Counted from the first letter of the stretch, positions 1 to 7,469 are shown. The stretch is 13,085 nt of DNA from Thermoprotei archaeon (GCA_003661865.1 QMWY01000011.1:1-13085); one strand, 5' to 3'. Numbers and translations: made by a program. Notes: generated by a model from the sequence alone, not told the origin.

Positions 1-746
1 AGAAGGGTATTGATGATGTTGCACAGCACTACCTAGCGAAGAAAGGTATACTAGCAGTTAGAAGAGTTAAGAGAAGCGATATGGAGAAGCTAGAGAAAGC
101 AACAGGAGGAAGAATAGTGACAAACATCCAGGATCTTACAGAGAAGGATCTCGGCTATGCAGAACTCGTAGAGGAGAGGAAGGTTGGAGAGGACAAGATG
201 GTGTTCATAGAGGGCTGCAAGAACCCAAGGGCTGTATCGATAGTCCTAAGGGCCGGGCTCGAGCGCCTGGTTGATGAGGCAGAGCGGGCGATGAGAGATG
301 CGCTAAGTGCTGTGGCTGATGCGTACAAGGAGCCTAGGGTTGTGTACGGCGCTGGCGCCTTCGAGATGGAAGTTGCGAAGTACGTTAGGGAGTACGCTAA
401 CAAGGTTGGGGGTAAGGAGGGTCTAGCTGTCGAGGCATTCGCAAAGGCTCTTGAGGGCATAGTGTCTGCTCTGGTATCGAATGCAGGGCTAGACCCCGTT
501 GAATACATAATGAAGCTAAGGGCTGCGCACATGAAGGAGGATGGCAGGTGGAAGGGCGTAGACGTTTACACGGGCGACGTAATCGATGCTAAGGAGCGTG
601 GCGTTATAGAGCCTCTCCTAGTGAAGGTCAATGCGCTGAAGGCAGGAACTGAGGCCGCTACACTAATACTGAGGATCGACGATGTCATAGCAGCATCCAG
701 GCACGAGAAGGAGGAGAAGGGCAAGGAGGAGAAGAGCAGTAGCTAA
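1..746 (+). CDS. thsA: Thermosome subunit (group II chaperonin), 5' truncated
   Basis: This is the C-terminal part (about 247 residues) of an archaeal thermosome subunit, the cytosolic double-ring chaperonin that folds proteins with ATP. The frame is open from base 3, so the gene starts before the window. The first visible stretch carries the family signature of the apical-to-intermediate domain: a segment like KGIDDVAQHYLAKKGI, then AVRRVKRSDMEKL and ATGGRIVTNI. Further on, VVYGAGAFEMEVA and the equatorial-domain signature VYTGDVIDAKERGVIEPLLVK are present, followed by LRIDDVIAASR. The protein ends in a charged Lys/Glu tail, not the Gly-Gly-Met repeats of some thermosomes. Family identity is secure. 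Which paralog (alpha, beta or gamma) cannot be decided from this half, so the symbol is provisional. The gene converges with the ATPase gene on the other strand. Confidence 0.96.
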   Translation, partial: KGIDDVAQHYLAKKGILAVRRVKRSDMEKLEKATGGRIVTNIQDLTEKDLGYAELVEERKVGEDKMVFIEGCKNPRAVSIVLRAGLERLVDEAERAMRDALSAVADAYKEPRVVYGAGAFEMEVAKYVREYANKVGGKEGLAVEAFAKALEGIVSALVSNAGLDPVEYIMKLRAAHMKEDGRWKGVDVYTGDVIDAKERGVIEPLLVKVNALKAGTEAATLILRIDDVIAASRHEKEEKGKEEKSSS

Positions 747-793
747 CAGAGCTATCGGAGTTACTCATTAAACTCTAACCTCTATCCTAAAAG

Positions 794-798
794 TTTTT
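794..798 (+). terminator. Possible oligo-T transcription terminator after the thermosome gene
   Basis: A run of five T residues lies about 48 bases after the thermosome stop, in the short A/T-rich space between two convergent genes (747-879). Archaeal RNA polymerase terminates on such U-tracts without a required hairpin. The tract is short and no stable stem is obvious, so this is only a plausible site. The rest of the 133-base gap shows nothing else I can name. Confidence 0.3.
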
Positions 799-879
799 CA
801 CCTGATGAATCGTCAAAACACCTAGATTCCCTCAACGTCAGGGTAGATATTGCGTAGCCTTTCATCAAAAGGTTTCTAC

Positions 880-2412
880 TTAGCCATCCTCTCGGCAAGG
901 TTTCTCAAGCGCGGTCGCATCGATCTTCACCAAGAAAGGCCACTCGTGCTCAGCTATGGCCACCACTGCTTGGCCGGGAGATAGGAAGGGTATGCGTTCC
1001 TCTATCTCCCTAGGTATGAATAGGCTCTTTGAAAGAGCTGTTAGGTCCATACTCGACTTTATCGCGTGTATGATCTTAGTGTTGGTGTTCTTCATAACAT
1101 TAGTCGTTACAAACGAAGGTGATTGCGTGACTATAACAAAGCCCAGCCGCCACTTCCTAACCTCAGATATTAGTAGTGAGATCGGCCCCTCCTCATTCAG
1201 CACGTTATGTGCTTCATCTACAACTATGGCGGTATCGCGCCTCCAAAGCCCATGCTGCATGTAGAAGGCTATGAGCTTTATCATTAGGTGTGTGTACGTC
1301 CTTCTAACCCTGGTGTTGCTGATGCTGGAAAGGTCAATTACTATAGCTAGTGGTTCATCAGATACCTCGACCTTACGCCTCTTCGACGGTAGTGCCAAGA
1401 GCTGGCGTAGCTTTCGGTAGAGCGCTAAGCGCGACTCGCGCTCCCATACAGCCTCACTAAAACTTCCACGCCTGAGCCTATCATTCAGGAAGTTCCACAC
1501 GTCTCCATGCTTATCCTGATCGTACCCCTCGAGGATCCTTGTAAGTATGAATGACTGTGCAGGTGTTAAGTCGAGTGAGGCATCTAGTATATCTACAAAG
1601 CCCTGCGGATCCTTAGATATGAGCTCTTCGATAGTTAACCCATCTAAGTAATCCCCTTTCGCAGGCTCTAGCACAACCTTAGGAATACTTCTTAGCTTAG
1701 CACCGTACTCACCGTGCCAGTCCAGTATGAATACCGTGATGCCCTTGCATACCATGCCGCGCGAGAGAACTGCTGCAGTGGTGGTCTTGCCTGAACCCGT
1801 GGTTCCGAAGATCGCTATGTGCCTAAATATGGAGTCCCTCGGTATCGAGAATGAGTCCTCCTCTCCCTCTCCAGGCAGTAGATGACCCAGATAGATCCCA
1901 TTGGCACCCCGGCTTGAGGAGCTTATGAGGGGTGAGGGCTCGTAGCTACGGGGCTCAACCTCTATCTGATGAAGCTCCGCTACGAAGTCGTTACCAGTAG
2001 CTCTCATGGGTATGACTAGTAGCTGTGACGAGATTCTCTCGTTATCGCGCACCTCTATGCCTCCATCGGCCAAGGTCCCTACAACCTCTCCGAGAACCTC
2101 TGCCTCCTTAAGAACATCGTCCTTAGATGAACCACGGGCTATCACCGTCAGATACGTGGAAAGGCCTCTATGACCCACAATCGTAAATACGACATACATC
2201 AAATCGCGGCTTGCTCTCTTACTCAGAACATGTACAAGCCTTTCTATAAATGCCGCATTCTCATCCATGACCTCCCCCTCGCTCTCCGATGATAACGTGT
2301 TTGCCTTCCTGACTAGGCGAATGAGCTTAGCTAAGAACCTATCCTTCCCAGCATCGATTTCCAAAAGCCCTAGGCGTTTGTCAAGCCTAGCTACGAAGTG
2401 AAGCAGCCTCAC
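880..2412 (-). CDS. HerA/VirB4-like hexameric DNA-translocase ATPase
   Basis: A 510-residue P-loop ATPase of the HerA-FtsK superfamily. Visible motifs are Walker A GTTGSGKT at about 203-210, the HerA-type DWHGEYG at 231-237, Walker B AIVVDEAHN with catalytic Glu at about 400, and a sensor-like VIVTQSP near 427-432. The first 140 residues, including VVFTIVG and a helix-rich stretch, resemble a VirB4-type N-terminal domain more than the HAS barrel of canonical HerA. No NurA, Mre11 or Rad50 gene lies beside it, so I call it a HerA paralog, not the end-resection HerA. It probably pumps or remodels DNA in the cytosol, but the substrate is unknown. The GTG start directly follows an in-frame TGA, so no upstream start is possible. 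A TATATA-like box about 28 bases upstream suggests a leaderless message. It follows rpo8 by 51 bases on the same strand. Confidence 0.85.
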   Translation of the reverse strand: MRLLHFVARLDKRLGLLEIDAGKDRFLAKLIRLVRKANTLSSESEGEVMDENAAFIERLVHVLSKRASRDLMYVVFTIVGHRGLSTYLTVIARGSSKDDVLKEAEVLGEVVGTLADGGIEVRDNERISSQLLVIPMRATGNDFVAELHQIEVEPRSYEPSPLISSSSRGANGIYLGHLLPGEGEEDSFSIPRDSIFRHIAIFGTTGSGKTTTAAVLSRGMVCKGITVFILDWHGEYGAKLRSIPKVVLEPAKGDYLDGLTIEELISKDPQGFVDILDASLDLTPAQSFILTRILEGYDQDKHGDVWNFLNDRLRRGSFSEAVWERESRLALYRKLRQLLALPSKRRKVEVSDEPLAIVIDLSSISNTRVRRTYTHLMIKLIAFYMQHGLWRRDTAIVVDEAHNVLNEEGPISLLISEVRKWRLGFVIVTQSPSFVTTNVMKNTNTKIIHAIKSSMDLTALSKSLFIPREIEERIPFLSPGQAVVAIAEHEWPFLVKIDATALEKPCREDG

Positions 2413-2435
2413 TCAGCCCTGATCCTTAGCCAGGC

Positions 2436-2444
2436 GATATATTA
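2436..2444 (-). promoter_or_regulatory. TATA-like box for the HerA-like ATPase gene
   Basis: On the minus strand the 51-base gap between rpo8 and the ATPase gene holds TAATATATC, centred about 28 bases before the GTG start. That is the spacing expected if transcription begins at or next to the start codon. It suggests that the ATPase can be transcribed independently of rpo8. Judged by eye only. Confidence 0.45.
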
Positions 2445-2463
2445 CGTCTTGGAGCCCCGGCAG

Positions 2464-2832
2464 CTACTCCTTAGAGATCTTCATGTAGACCTTATCCATA
2501 GGGCTGAACTCCGTGAAGAGTTCGCTTGGCGCCTCCATAACGACTACGAATCCCCACAGGCTCACGATCATCTTCCTTCTGCTATTCTCAAGGTCCCTAA
2601 AAGTGACTACGTATCCTGTAGCAACGTAATCTACACCCTCTTTGTAGCTAGGCACCTCTTTACTTATAACAACCGCAACATCATCGCCAGGATCAAATGT
2701 CCTCACCTCTTCGTGAATATCCATTTTTATACGTACATCACCACAGTCCATCTCCGCTATGTATACATTTGGGATGTAGGAGCGCTGCATATCCTTAACA
2801 CTGCACTTGACCCTTATACTCAAGATAGGCAC
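2464..2832 (-). CDS. rpo8: DNA-directed RNA polymerase subunit Rpo8 (RpoG)
   Basis: A 122-residue all-beta-looking protein that I recognise as the crenarchaeal/korarchaeal ortholog of eukaryotic Rpb8, a small OB-fold subunit on the periphery of RNA polymerase. Supporting features are the N-terminal strand ending in a PNVYIAEMDCGD segment, a middle VDYVATGYVV segment, the SLWGFVVVME strand near 91-100, and the C-terminal MDKVYMKIS. Length matches the family (about 110-135). The start is GTG: an in-frame TAG lies two codons upstream, so the frame cannot be longer. A TTATAA box 28 bases upstream fits a leaderless transcript. Recognition is from remembered family pattern without a database search. 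Neighbouring SmAP3 and TGT genes also serve RNA metabolism and are divergent. Confidence 0.75.
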   Translation of the reverse strand: MPILSIRVKCSVKDMQRSYIPNVYIAEMDCGDVRIKMDIHEEVRTFDPGDDVAVVISKEVPSYKEGVDYVATGYVVTFRDLENSRRKMIVSLWGFVVVMEAPSELFTEFSPMDKVYMKISKE

Positions 2833-2857
2833 CGTCTATCACGTGTTCAAGACCTCC

Positions 2858-2863
2858 TTATAA
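2858..2863 (-). promoter_or_regulatory. TATA box of rpo8
   Basis: TTATAA centred about 28 bases upstream of the rpo8 GTG start on the minus strand, which predicts transcription starting at the start codon. The GGAGGT that follows it looks like a Shine-Dalgarno site. It lies 18 bases from the start and would be upstream of the predicted transcript, so it is probably not used. Confidence 0.5.
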
Positions 2864-2880
2864 GCTACATCAACACGTTA

Positions 2881-2886
2881 TTTATA
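2881..2886 (+). promoter_or_regulatory. TATA box of the smap3-tgtA operon
   Basis: TTTATA on the plus strand, about 38 bases before the GTG start of smap3, predicting a leader of roughly ten bases that contains GGTG as a weak ribosome site. Together with the rpo8 box on the other strand it makes a compact divergent promoter region of 88 bases (2833-2920). Confidence 0.5.
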
Positions 2887-2920
2887 CCAGTAAAGCGAGA
2901 ATTGCGCTCTGGTGTAGAAA

Positions 2921-3358
2921 GTGAGCATTGTTGGGAGGGGCATAGTTCAGGAGCTTAATAAGTTAATAGACAAGAGGGTTGAGGTGCGATTAGTAGATGG
3001 AAAGACATACGTGGGCACGCTCCTAGGCTACGACCAGAGCTCTCTCCACATAATACTCGGTGATGCGGAGTCGTCCGATGGAAGAAAGGTCCATAGGGTG
3101 ATAATTACAGGGCCTAGAATCTCGGAGATACTCGTTGTTGAGAAGCCGCTGTTTGACGCAGAGGAGTTCCGCAACTACCTTATAGAGAGGCTGAACCTAC
3201 CTCCTGGAAGTGTGCGGGTGATTCCGGAGATAAATGCCGTGACCATATACGAGCGCATAAAGGTTACGGAGTCAGGGGTCGAGGGGGCTGGTAGCCTAGC
3301 CCAGAAAGTGTTTGACATATATCAGGAGTACATAGCTAGGAAGAAAAGGAGCGCCTGA
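2921..3358 (+). CDS. Sm-like RNA-binding protein with C-terminal domain (SmAP3 type)
   Basis: A 145-residue protein. Residues about 5-75 form an Sm fold: Sm1 includes LIDKRVEVRLVDGKTYVGTL and an internal loop with LHIILGDAE, and Sm2 is VIITGPRISEILVVE. The Sm2 core reads ITGPRIS and not the usual I-R-G-D/N of SmAP1, so RNA binding may differ. Residues 76-145 are an extra alpha/beta domain, the hallmark of crenarchaeal SmAP3, which forms ring-shaped oligomers. A role in RNA metabolism is inferred from the family. The exact function of SmAP3 is not established. The start is GTG with GGTG upstream. One base separates its TGA stop from the ATG of tgtA, so the two are translationally coupled. Confidence 0.88.
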   Translation: MSIVGRGIVQELNKLIDKRVEVRLVDGKTYVGTLLGYDQSSLHIILGDAESSDGRKVHRVIITGPRISEILVVEKPLFDAEEFRNYLIERLNLPPGSVRVIPEINAVTIYERIKVTESGVEGAGSLAQKVFDIYQEYIARKKRSA

Positions 3359-3359
3359 G

Positions 3360-4976
3360 ATGGATGTTTTTGAGATAAAGGACAAGGACCTGGCCGGTAG
3401 GATAGGCGTACTCAGGACGCGTAGTGGTGATCTTAGAACCCCTGCATTTTTCCCCGTGGTCGACCCTCAGAAGCAGCTGGTCACGCTCAAGGAGCTAGAG
3501 GAGCTGGGGTTTAGGTCTGTAATTACGAACGCCTACCTACTATGGAAGAGGTACGGCAAAGAGGTTGCTGAAAAGGGTGTTCACAGGTTCTTAGGGTTTG
3601 AAGGTGTCGTCATGACCGATTCGGGTGCGTACCAGGTACTTAGGTACGGTGACGTGGATATAGATAACAGGACTGTTGTGGAGTTCCAGTGCTTGATCGG
3701 GAGCGATATAGGCGTGATACTCGATGTACCAACGTCCTACGACGTAAGCTTAGGTGACGCCAAGAGGAGTGTAGAGGTCACGCTAAGCCGTGCACGAGAG
3801 GTGCAGGAGCTCGTTACGTCGTGTAGCGCAACTCTATGGGTCCTACCTATACAGGGAGGTGTATACACAGACCTTGTCAGGTTCTCTGCCGCAGAGGCGG
3901 CTAAGCTCACGGGCTACTCTATGTATGGTATAGGAAGCCCGGTCACGGTTATGGAGGGCTACATGTTTGATAAGCTTGTCGAGATGATAGTGGCTGCTAA
4001 GAGTGTTCTACCGCCAGACGCACCCGTGCACCTCTTCGGGGCTGGGCACCCAGCAATAATACCCTTCATAGTAGCGCTAGGTGTTGACACTTTCGACTCT
4101 GCTAGCTACATGCTATACGCGCGTGATGAGAGGTACATGACCGAGAGCGGGACCATGAGGCTTAGCGAGCTTGATGAGTTCCCTTGCGAGTGCCCCGTAT
4201 GCTCTCGGTACACCCCAGATGAACTTCGTGAGATGAGCTACGGTGAAAGGGTTAAGCTACTCGCGCTACACAATCTCCACGTGATAATGCGCGAGCTTAA
4301 ACGAACACGCGTAGCGCTTCGCGAGGGCAGGCTCTGGGAGTACCTCGAGGCTAAGAGCCGTATGCACCCCGCCTTAAAGAGGGCGTTTGACGCCGTTAGG
4401 AGGTTCTACAGGTTCTTAGAGATGTATGATGTGGACTCGAAGGGCGTTACTAAAGCTGTGCTACTCTACAGCCTGGAAAGCGTTCAGAGGCCCAGGATCA
4501 TTAGGAGGAGAAGGAGGATTGAGGATATGGGTATACCTCTGTGGGCTAGCAACATAGTCGTGCTACCGGGGCTGCCTTTCGATAAGCCCTATAGCGACTC
4601 CGCGCTAGCGAGGTACGTAAGGGAGGTTCTAGGGAAGGACTATTTATTGGTATTCATGGCGCCACCTCTAGGTGCGGTAACCGAGCTCTTAACATATGCA
4701 TACCCATGGTCTCAGTACGAGTCTAAGTACTCCATGTCCGTATCTGAGGTTGAGGATGCGGTTGGCATGGTGATGGAAGTGATTGTTAAGAGTTCTAGAA
4801 GATTAGGGAGAGTGGTGGTTGTAGACCTTAAGGAGTGTGAGTGGTGTGAGTACGCTGCCTTGAGGATAGCTACGGAGCTTCGCAGTATAGGTATAGAACC
4901 CGTGATACTGAGTATCAAGTGCGGTGATCTATACAGGGATTTCCTATGTAGGTTCAGCACCTTGGCGAAGCCTTAG
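3360..4976 (+). CDS. tgtA: Archaeosine tRNA-guanine transglycosylase, catalytic and C1 part
   Basis: A 538-residue archaeal TGT. The enzyme exchanges guanine at position 15 of the tRNA D-loop for preQ0, the first tRNA-bound step to archaeosine. Catalytic residues are visible: Asp87 in MTDSGAYQ and Asp246 in VDTFDSASY, matching the two catalytic aspartates of the Pyrococcus enzyme. Zinc ligands are CECPVC (Cys276, Cys278, Cys281) with His304 in LHNLH. After about residue 350 comes the C1-type domain. The protein then stops without the C2 and PUA domains that finish euryarchaeal ArcTGT. Those appear to be encoded separately at 5711-6211. ATG start one base after smap3. The gene ends 13 bases from the convergent PAC2 gene. 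Confidence 0.93.
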   Translation: MDVFEIKDKDLAGRIGVLRTRSGDLRTPAFFPVVDPQKQLVTLKELEELGFRSVITNAYLLWKRYGKEVAEKGVHRFLGFEGVVMTDSGAYQVLRYGDVDIDNRTVVEFQCLIGSDIGVILDVPTSYDVSLGDAKRSVEVTLSRAREVQELVTSCSATLWVLPIQGGVYTDLVRFSAAEAAKLTGYSMYGIGSPVTVMEGYMFDKLVEMIVAAKSVLPPDAPVHLFGAGHPAIIPFIVALGVDTFDSASYMLYARDERYMTESGTMRLSELDEFPCECPVCSRYTPDELREMSYGERVKLLALHNLHVIMRELKRTRVALREGRLWEYLEAKSRMHPALKRAFDAVRRFYRFLEMYDVDSKGVTKAVLLYSLESVQRPRIIRRRRRIEDMGIPLWASNIVVLPGLPFDKPYSDSALARYVREVLGKDYLLVFMAPPLGAVTELLTYAYPWSQYESKYSMSVSEVEDAVGMVMEVIVKSSRRLGRVVVVDLKECEWCEYAALRIATELRSIGIEPVILSIKCGDLYRDFLCRFSTLAKP

Positions 4977-4989
4977 AAAGGGTTCACAC

Positions 4990-5727
4990 TCACATATAGA
5001 TCTTGTTGCTTCCCCGGGACTCCTGCGCCTCGAGCATCTTGCGAACCTCTTCCTCGGCGCGCTCGATGTACTCGGCGTACTCTATGAGCTCAGCTGTGGG
5101 GATCTCCACACCGACTATCTTTGATATGACCTCTATAGCTACAGCCGCTGCACGAGGATCAACTCTTCTAGTGGGCTGCGTATAAGGGAGTATCGTTATT
5201 GCGGGTATGCGCTCCAGCTCAAACGCTACGAGTAGCGATGCAAGGGGCCCGACTATGTAGGGGCCCTTCATGAACAGCGGCGCGTCAAGCCTTATGCGAG
5301 CACTTCGGGTGGGCAACCAGCGGAATTTTTCATCACCCTCCCGGAACCTCTCATCGAGCCCACCTATCAGGATTGCATGTTCTACACCCATGCTCTTTAC
5401 GAACTCTACTATCACCTTAACGAAATCGCTTAGCTCCCTCCTCGAGGGGTTAACGTGGTTAACAAGAGTCACTATGCCTCTATTGCGCGCCGCGAAGAGC
5501 TCGTGAGGCAGGGTGAGCCCGTAGTCCTCTAGCGATGTGAAGTCGGGGATCGCTGATGGGAGTACGTACCCAACCCTCCTGAGCTTTAGTGTTGAGGTCA
5601 GGTACTTTGTAGTTAGGTGCCCAACGCCTCCAAAGCCCTGGAACCCCGTTATGAAGAACCTGATGTGGTCTGAACCCGTGAGCTCGTCGTCAACCTCGAG
5701 AACTACGCGTTTACTCTTGATCCTCAC
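4990..5727 (-). CDS. PAC2-family proteasome assembly chaperone/activator with HbYX tail (PbaB-like)
   Basis: A 245-residue PAC2-family protein, the archaeal relatives (PbaA/PbaB) of eukaryotic proteasome assembly chaperones. Family features include FFITGFQGFGGVGHLTTKYL near 24-43, VGYVLPSAIPDF, LIGGLDERF near 120-128, and a hydrophobic core around 156-170. A helical charged segment (about 211-235) leads to a C-terminus reading N-K-I-Y-M. The last three residues are a hydrophobic-Tyr-X motif, which inserts into pockets of the 20S alpha ring and can open the gate. Pyrococcus PbaB is reported to act this way. The GTG start overlaps the upstream C2-PUA gene by 17 bases, and PAN is two genes upstream, so this is a proteasome operon. 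Role as chaperone or ATP-independent activator is inferred. Confidence 0.88.
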   Translation of the reverse strand: MRIKSKRVVLEVDDELTGSDHIRFFITGFQGFGGVGHLTTKYLTSTLKLRRVGYVLPSAIPDFTSLEDYGLTLPHELFAARNRGIVTLVNHVNPSRRELSDFVKVIVEFVKSMGVEHAILIGGLDERFREGDEKFRWLPTRSARIRLDAPLFMKGPYIVGPLASLLVAFELERIPAITILPYTQPTRRVDPRAAAVAIEVISKIVGVEIPTAELIEYAEYIERAEEEVRKMLEAQESRGSNKIYM

Positions 5728-6211
5728 AGCTCACCACCCGCTCTCTAAGGATACCAGCAGGACCCCGGGTAAAGAACATAGTCTCGTGAAAGCCCAGCCT
5801 GAGGGTCGCGATGCCTAACAGGTTATCGCTCTCATCTACCAGCAGCGCCTCATCCCCACTTCTCAGCTCGGGGTCTAGGTAAAGGACGTGGCGAGCGAAG
5901 AGCGTGTGGCTGCAAGCCACATCCATAGCCACCTCATCTACAACCACCACCCTTAGCCGGGGGTAGGGTAGTAGTCGATGTAGGACCTCGGCCAGGGGTC
6001 TTCGTGGTATCACATGCATGTCGGATGCCCGCACGGTCATGATAGGCTCTGCGCCGTCGTCAACGTACCTGAGCCTGCCCGTAGATGGTGAAAAGCATAG
6101 CCTTACCTTAGGGAACTCGTCTATAGCTCTTCCGCAGCCGCTGCATAGGTCGTAGTCAAGCAGAGCCTTTAGGAACTCACGCTCGCGGGGACCCGCCACA
6201 ACGCATCTCAT
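5711..6211 (-). CDS. Detached C2-PUA domain protein of archaeal TGT type
   Basis: A 166-residue protein in three parts. A short N-terminal module carries Cys-x-x-Cys (LCSGCG, about 22-26). A C2-like segment follows, with FSPSTGRLRYV then RASDMHVIPRRP and LPYPRLRVVVVDE. A PUA domain begins near FARHVLYLDPELRSGDEALLVDE and ends with FFTRGPAG. This order is how I remember the tail of full-length archaeal TGT (C2 followed by PUA), which is missing from the tgtA gene in this window. It probably binds the tRNA acceptor end, possibly in complex with TgtA. Another PUA-bearing tRNA/rRNA modification partner is possible. ATG start four bases after the PAN stop. The 3' end overlaps PAC2 by 17 bases. Confidence 0.7.
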   Translation of the reverse strand: MRCVVAGPREREFLKALLDYDLCSGCGRAIDEFPKVRLCFSPSTGRLRYVDDGAEPIMTVRASDMHVIPRRPLAEVLHRLLPYPRLRVVVVDEVAMDVACSHTLFARHVLYLDPELRSGDEALLVDESDNLLGIATLRLGFHETMFFTRGPAGILRERVVSCEDQE

Positions 6212-6215
6212 CGTG

Positions 6216-7418
6216 TTACATCCACAGCGAACTCCTCTTCAGTGTCCGTGCGTAGTCAGGGGAGGTGTAGGGTCTGTACCTACTCCTAAGCACACGCGTT
6301 ATCGCATAGTCGAAGTCCTCCATAGTTACGACCCTGCGCCCATTGCGTATGGCGTTGAGCCCTGCTTCGGTACATATAGCCTTTATATCCGCACCTGTCG
6401 CGCCCTCAGTCCTAGCTGCGAGTACGTAGAGATCCACATCCTTATGTAGGGGCATTCTGCGCGTATGCACCTTGAATATCTCTAACCTCCCCCGGAGGTC
6501 TGGTAGGGGCACCTCGATAAGCTTATCGAAGCGCCCCGGCCTCAGCAATGCGGGGTCCAGTATGTCTATGCGGTTCGTTGTCGCTATCACCTTAACCTGA
6601 TCCAACGGGTCGAAGCCATCGAGCTCTGCTAGTAGCTGGGTTAGGGTTCTGTGGATCTCGCGCTCCCCCGTCGTACCCACATCGAGCCTCTTGGCGCCGA
6701 TAGCGTCGATCTCGTCTATGAGCACTATCGCTGGGGCCTTTCGCCTAGCAAGCGCAAAGAGCTCGCGTACGAGCCTAGCACCCTCACCTATGAACTTCTG
6801 GGCGAGCTCAGATGCGACAAGCCTGATGAACGTAGCGTTGCTCTCGCCTGCAACAGCTTTTGCAAGGAGTGTCTTTCCGCAGCCCGGGGGGCCGTAGAGC
6901 AGTACGCCCTTAGGAGGCTCAATGCCCATGGCCCGGAAGAGCTCGGGGTGCTTAAGCGGGAGTTCTACTACCTCGCGTAGCTCTCTGATCTGGCTATCGA
7001 GCCCCCCTATATCGATGTACCGCGTCGCGGGTCTCTCCACGACCTCCATCGCCTTGACGTAGGGGTCTTCACGAGGCGGAAGCACATCTACTATCGCTGA
7101 ACCCCTCTGGTTTAGAGCTACGCTCATCCCGGGCCTTAGCTTAGAGACATCGACGTTGTCCATTATGTGCACTATCAGCGTAGGACCCGTACTGCTCTTG
7201 ACCACAGCACGCCTATTTGGGAGTAGCTGAAGGAGCGTTGCCTCAATAAGCGGCGGAGTCATGAGCTTGTCGATCTGGGATTTGTAGTACTCTATATCCT
7301 CACGATACTTAGCTATGAGCCCCCTTAGATGCCCTACCTCAAGCTCGAGCTCCCTAACGCGCTGCTCAAGATACTTTATGTAGTTGAAGTCGTCGTAGCT
7401 CTGGCTTTCGGTGGACAT
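6216..7418 (-). CDS. pan: Proteasome-activating nucleotidase (PAN), AAA+ unfoldase
   Basis: A 400-residue hexameric ATPase that unfolds substrates and feeds them into the 20S proteasome. Numbered from ATG 7418: N-terminal coiled coil about 9-53, a proline pair (55-56) at the coil/OB junction, OB domain about 60-115, and AAA+ module from about 135. Walker A is GPPGCGKT (176-183), pore loop K-F-I-G (208-211), Walker B LIDEID (233-238), and the arginine-rich ALLRPGRFD is present. The C-terminus is S-L-W-M, with Trp where HbYX motifs have Tyr. The frame stays open upstream to 7523, but that would run into mbf1. GTG 7439 (adding MAKWGKG) is a fair alternative because it lies about 24 bases from the TATA centre. 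First gene of the operon with the C2-PUA protein and PAC2. Confidence 0.95.
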   Translation of the reverse strand: MSTESQSYDDFNYIKYLEQRVRELELEVGHLRGLIAKYREDIEYYKSQIDKLMTPPLIEATLLQLLPNRRAVVKSSTGPTLIVHIMDNVDVSKLRPGMSVALNQRGSAIVDVLPPREDPYVKAMEVVERPATRYIDIGGLDSQIRELREVVELPLKHPELFRAMGIEPPKGVLLYGPPGCGKTLLAKAVAGESNATFIRLVASELAQKFIGEGARLVRELFALARRKAPAIVLIDEIDAIGAKRLDVGTTGEREIHRTLTQLLAELDGFDPLDQVKVIATTNRIDILDPALLRPGRFDKLIEVPLPDLRGRLEIFKVHTRRMPLHKDVDLYVLAARTEGATGADIKAICTEAGLNAIRNGRRVVTMEDFDYAITRVLRSRYRPYTSPDYARTLKRSSLWM

Positions 7419-7456
7419 ACCCTTGCCCCATTTAGCCACTCTTACTTCTAGCTGAA

Positions 7457-7469
7457 AACTAAAATAGTT
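7457..7469. promoter_or_regulatory. Shared, symmetrical TATA-like element between pan and mbf1
   Basis: AACTAAAATAGTT, a perfect inverted repeat of five-base arms (AACTA/TAGTT) around AAA, in the 70-base space between the divergent pan and mbf1 genes. Its centre is 26 bases from the mbf1 ATG (7489), 24 from a possible pan GTG (7439) and 45 from the pan ATG (7418). One A/T-rich element could therefore position TBP for both directions. Inferred by spacing only. Confidence 0.45.

Noticed and set aside
956..1264. Plus-strand open frame inside the HerA-like gene
   Set aside because: Antisense shadow of the ATPase; no conserved motif and no promoter context.
2851..2860. GGAGGT on the minus strand as the rpo8 ribosome binding site
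   Set aside because: It is 18 bases from the GTG, and lies only a few bases downstream of the TTATAA box, so it would not be in the transcript if initiation is at the usual distance.
2398..2958. A 186-codon open frame on the plus strand across rpo8 and the start of smap3
   Set aside because: It is antisense to rpo8, resembles no protein, and crosses the divergent promoter region. The minus-strand Rpo8 reading has recognisable family pattern.
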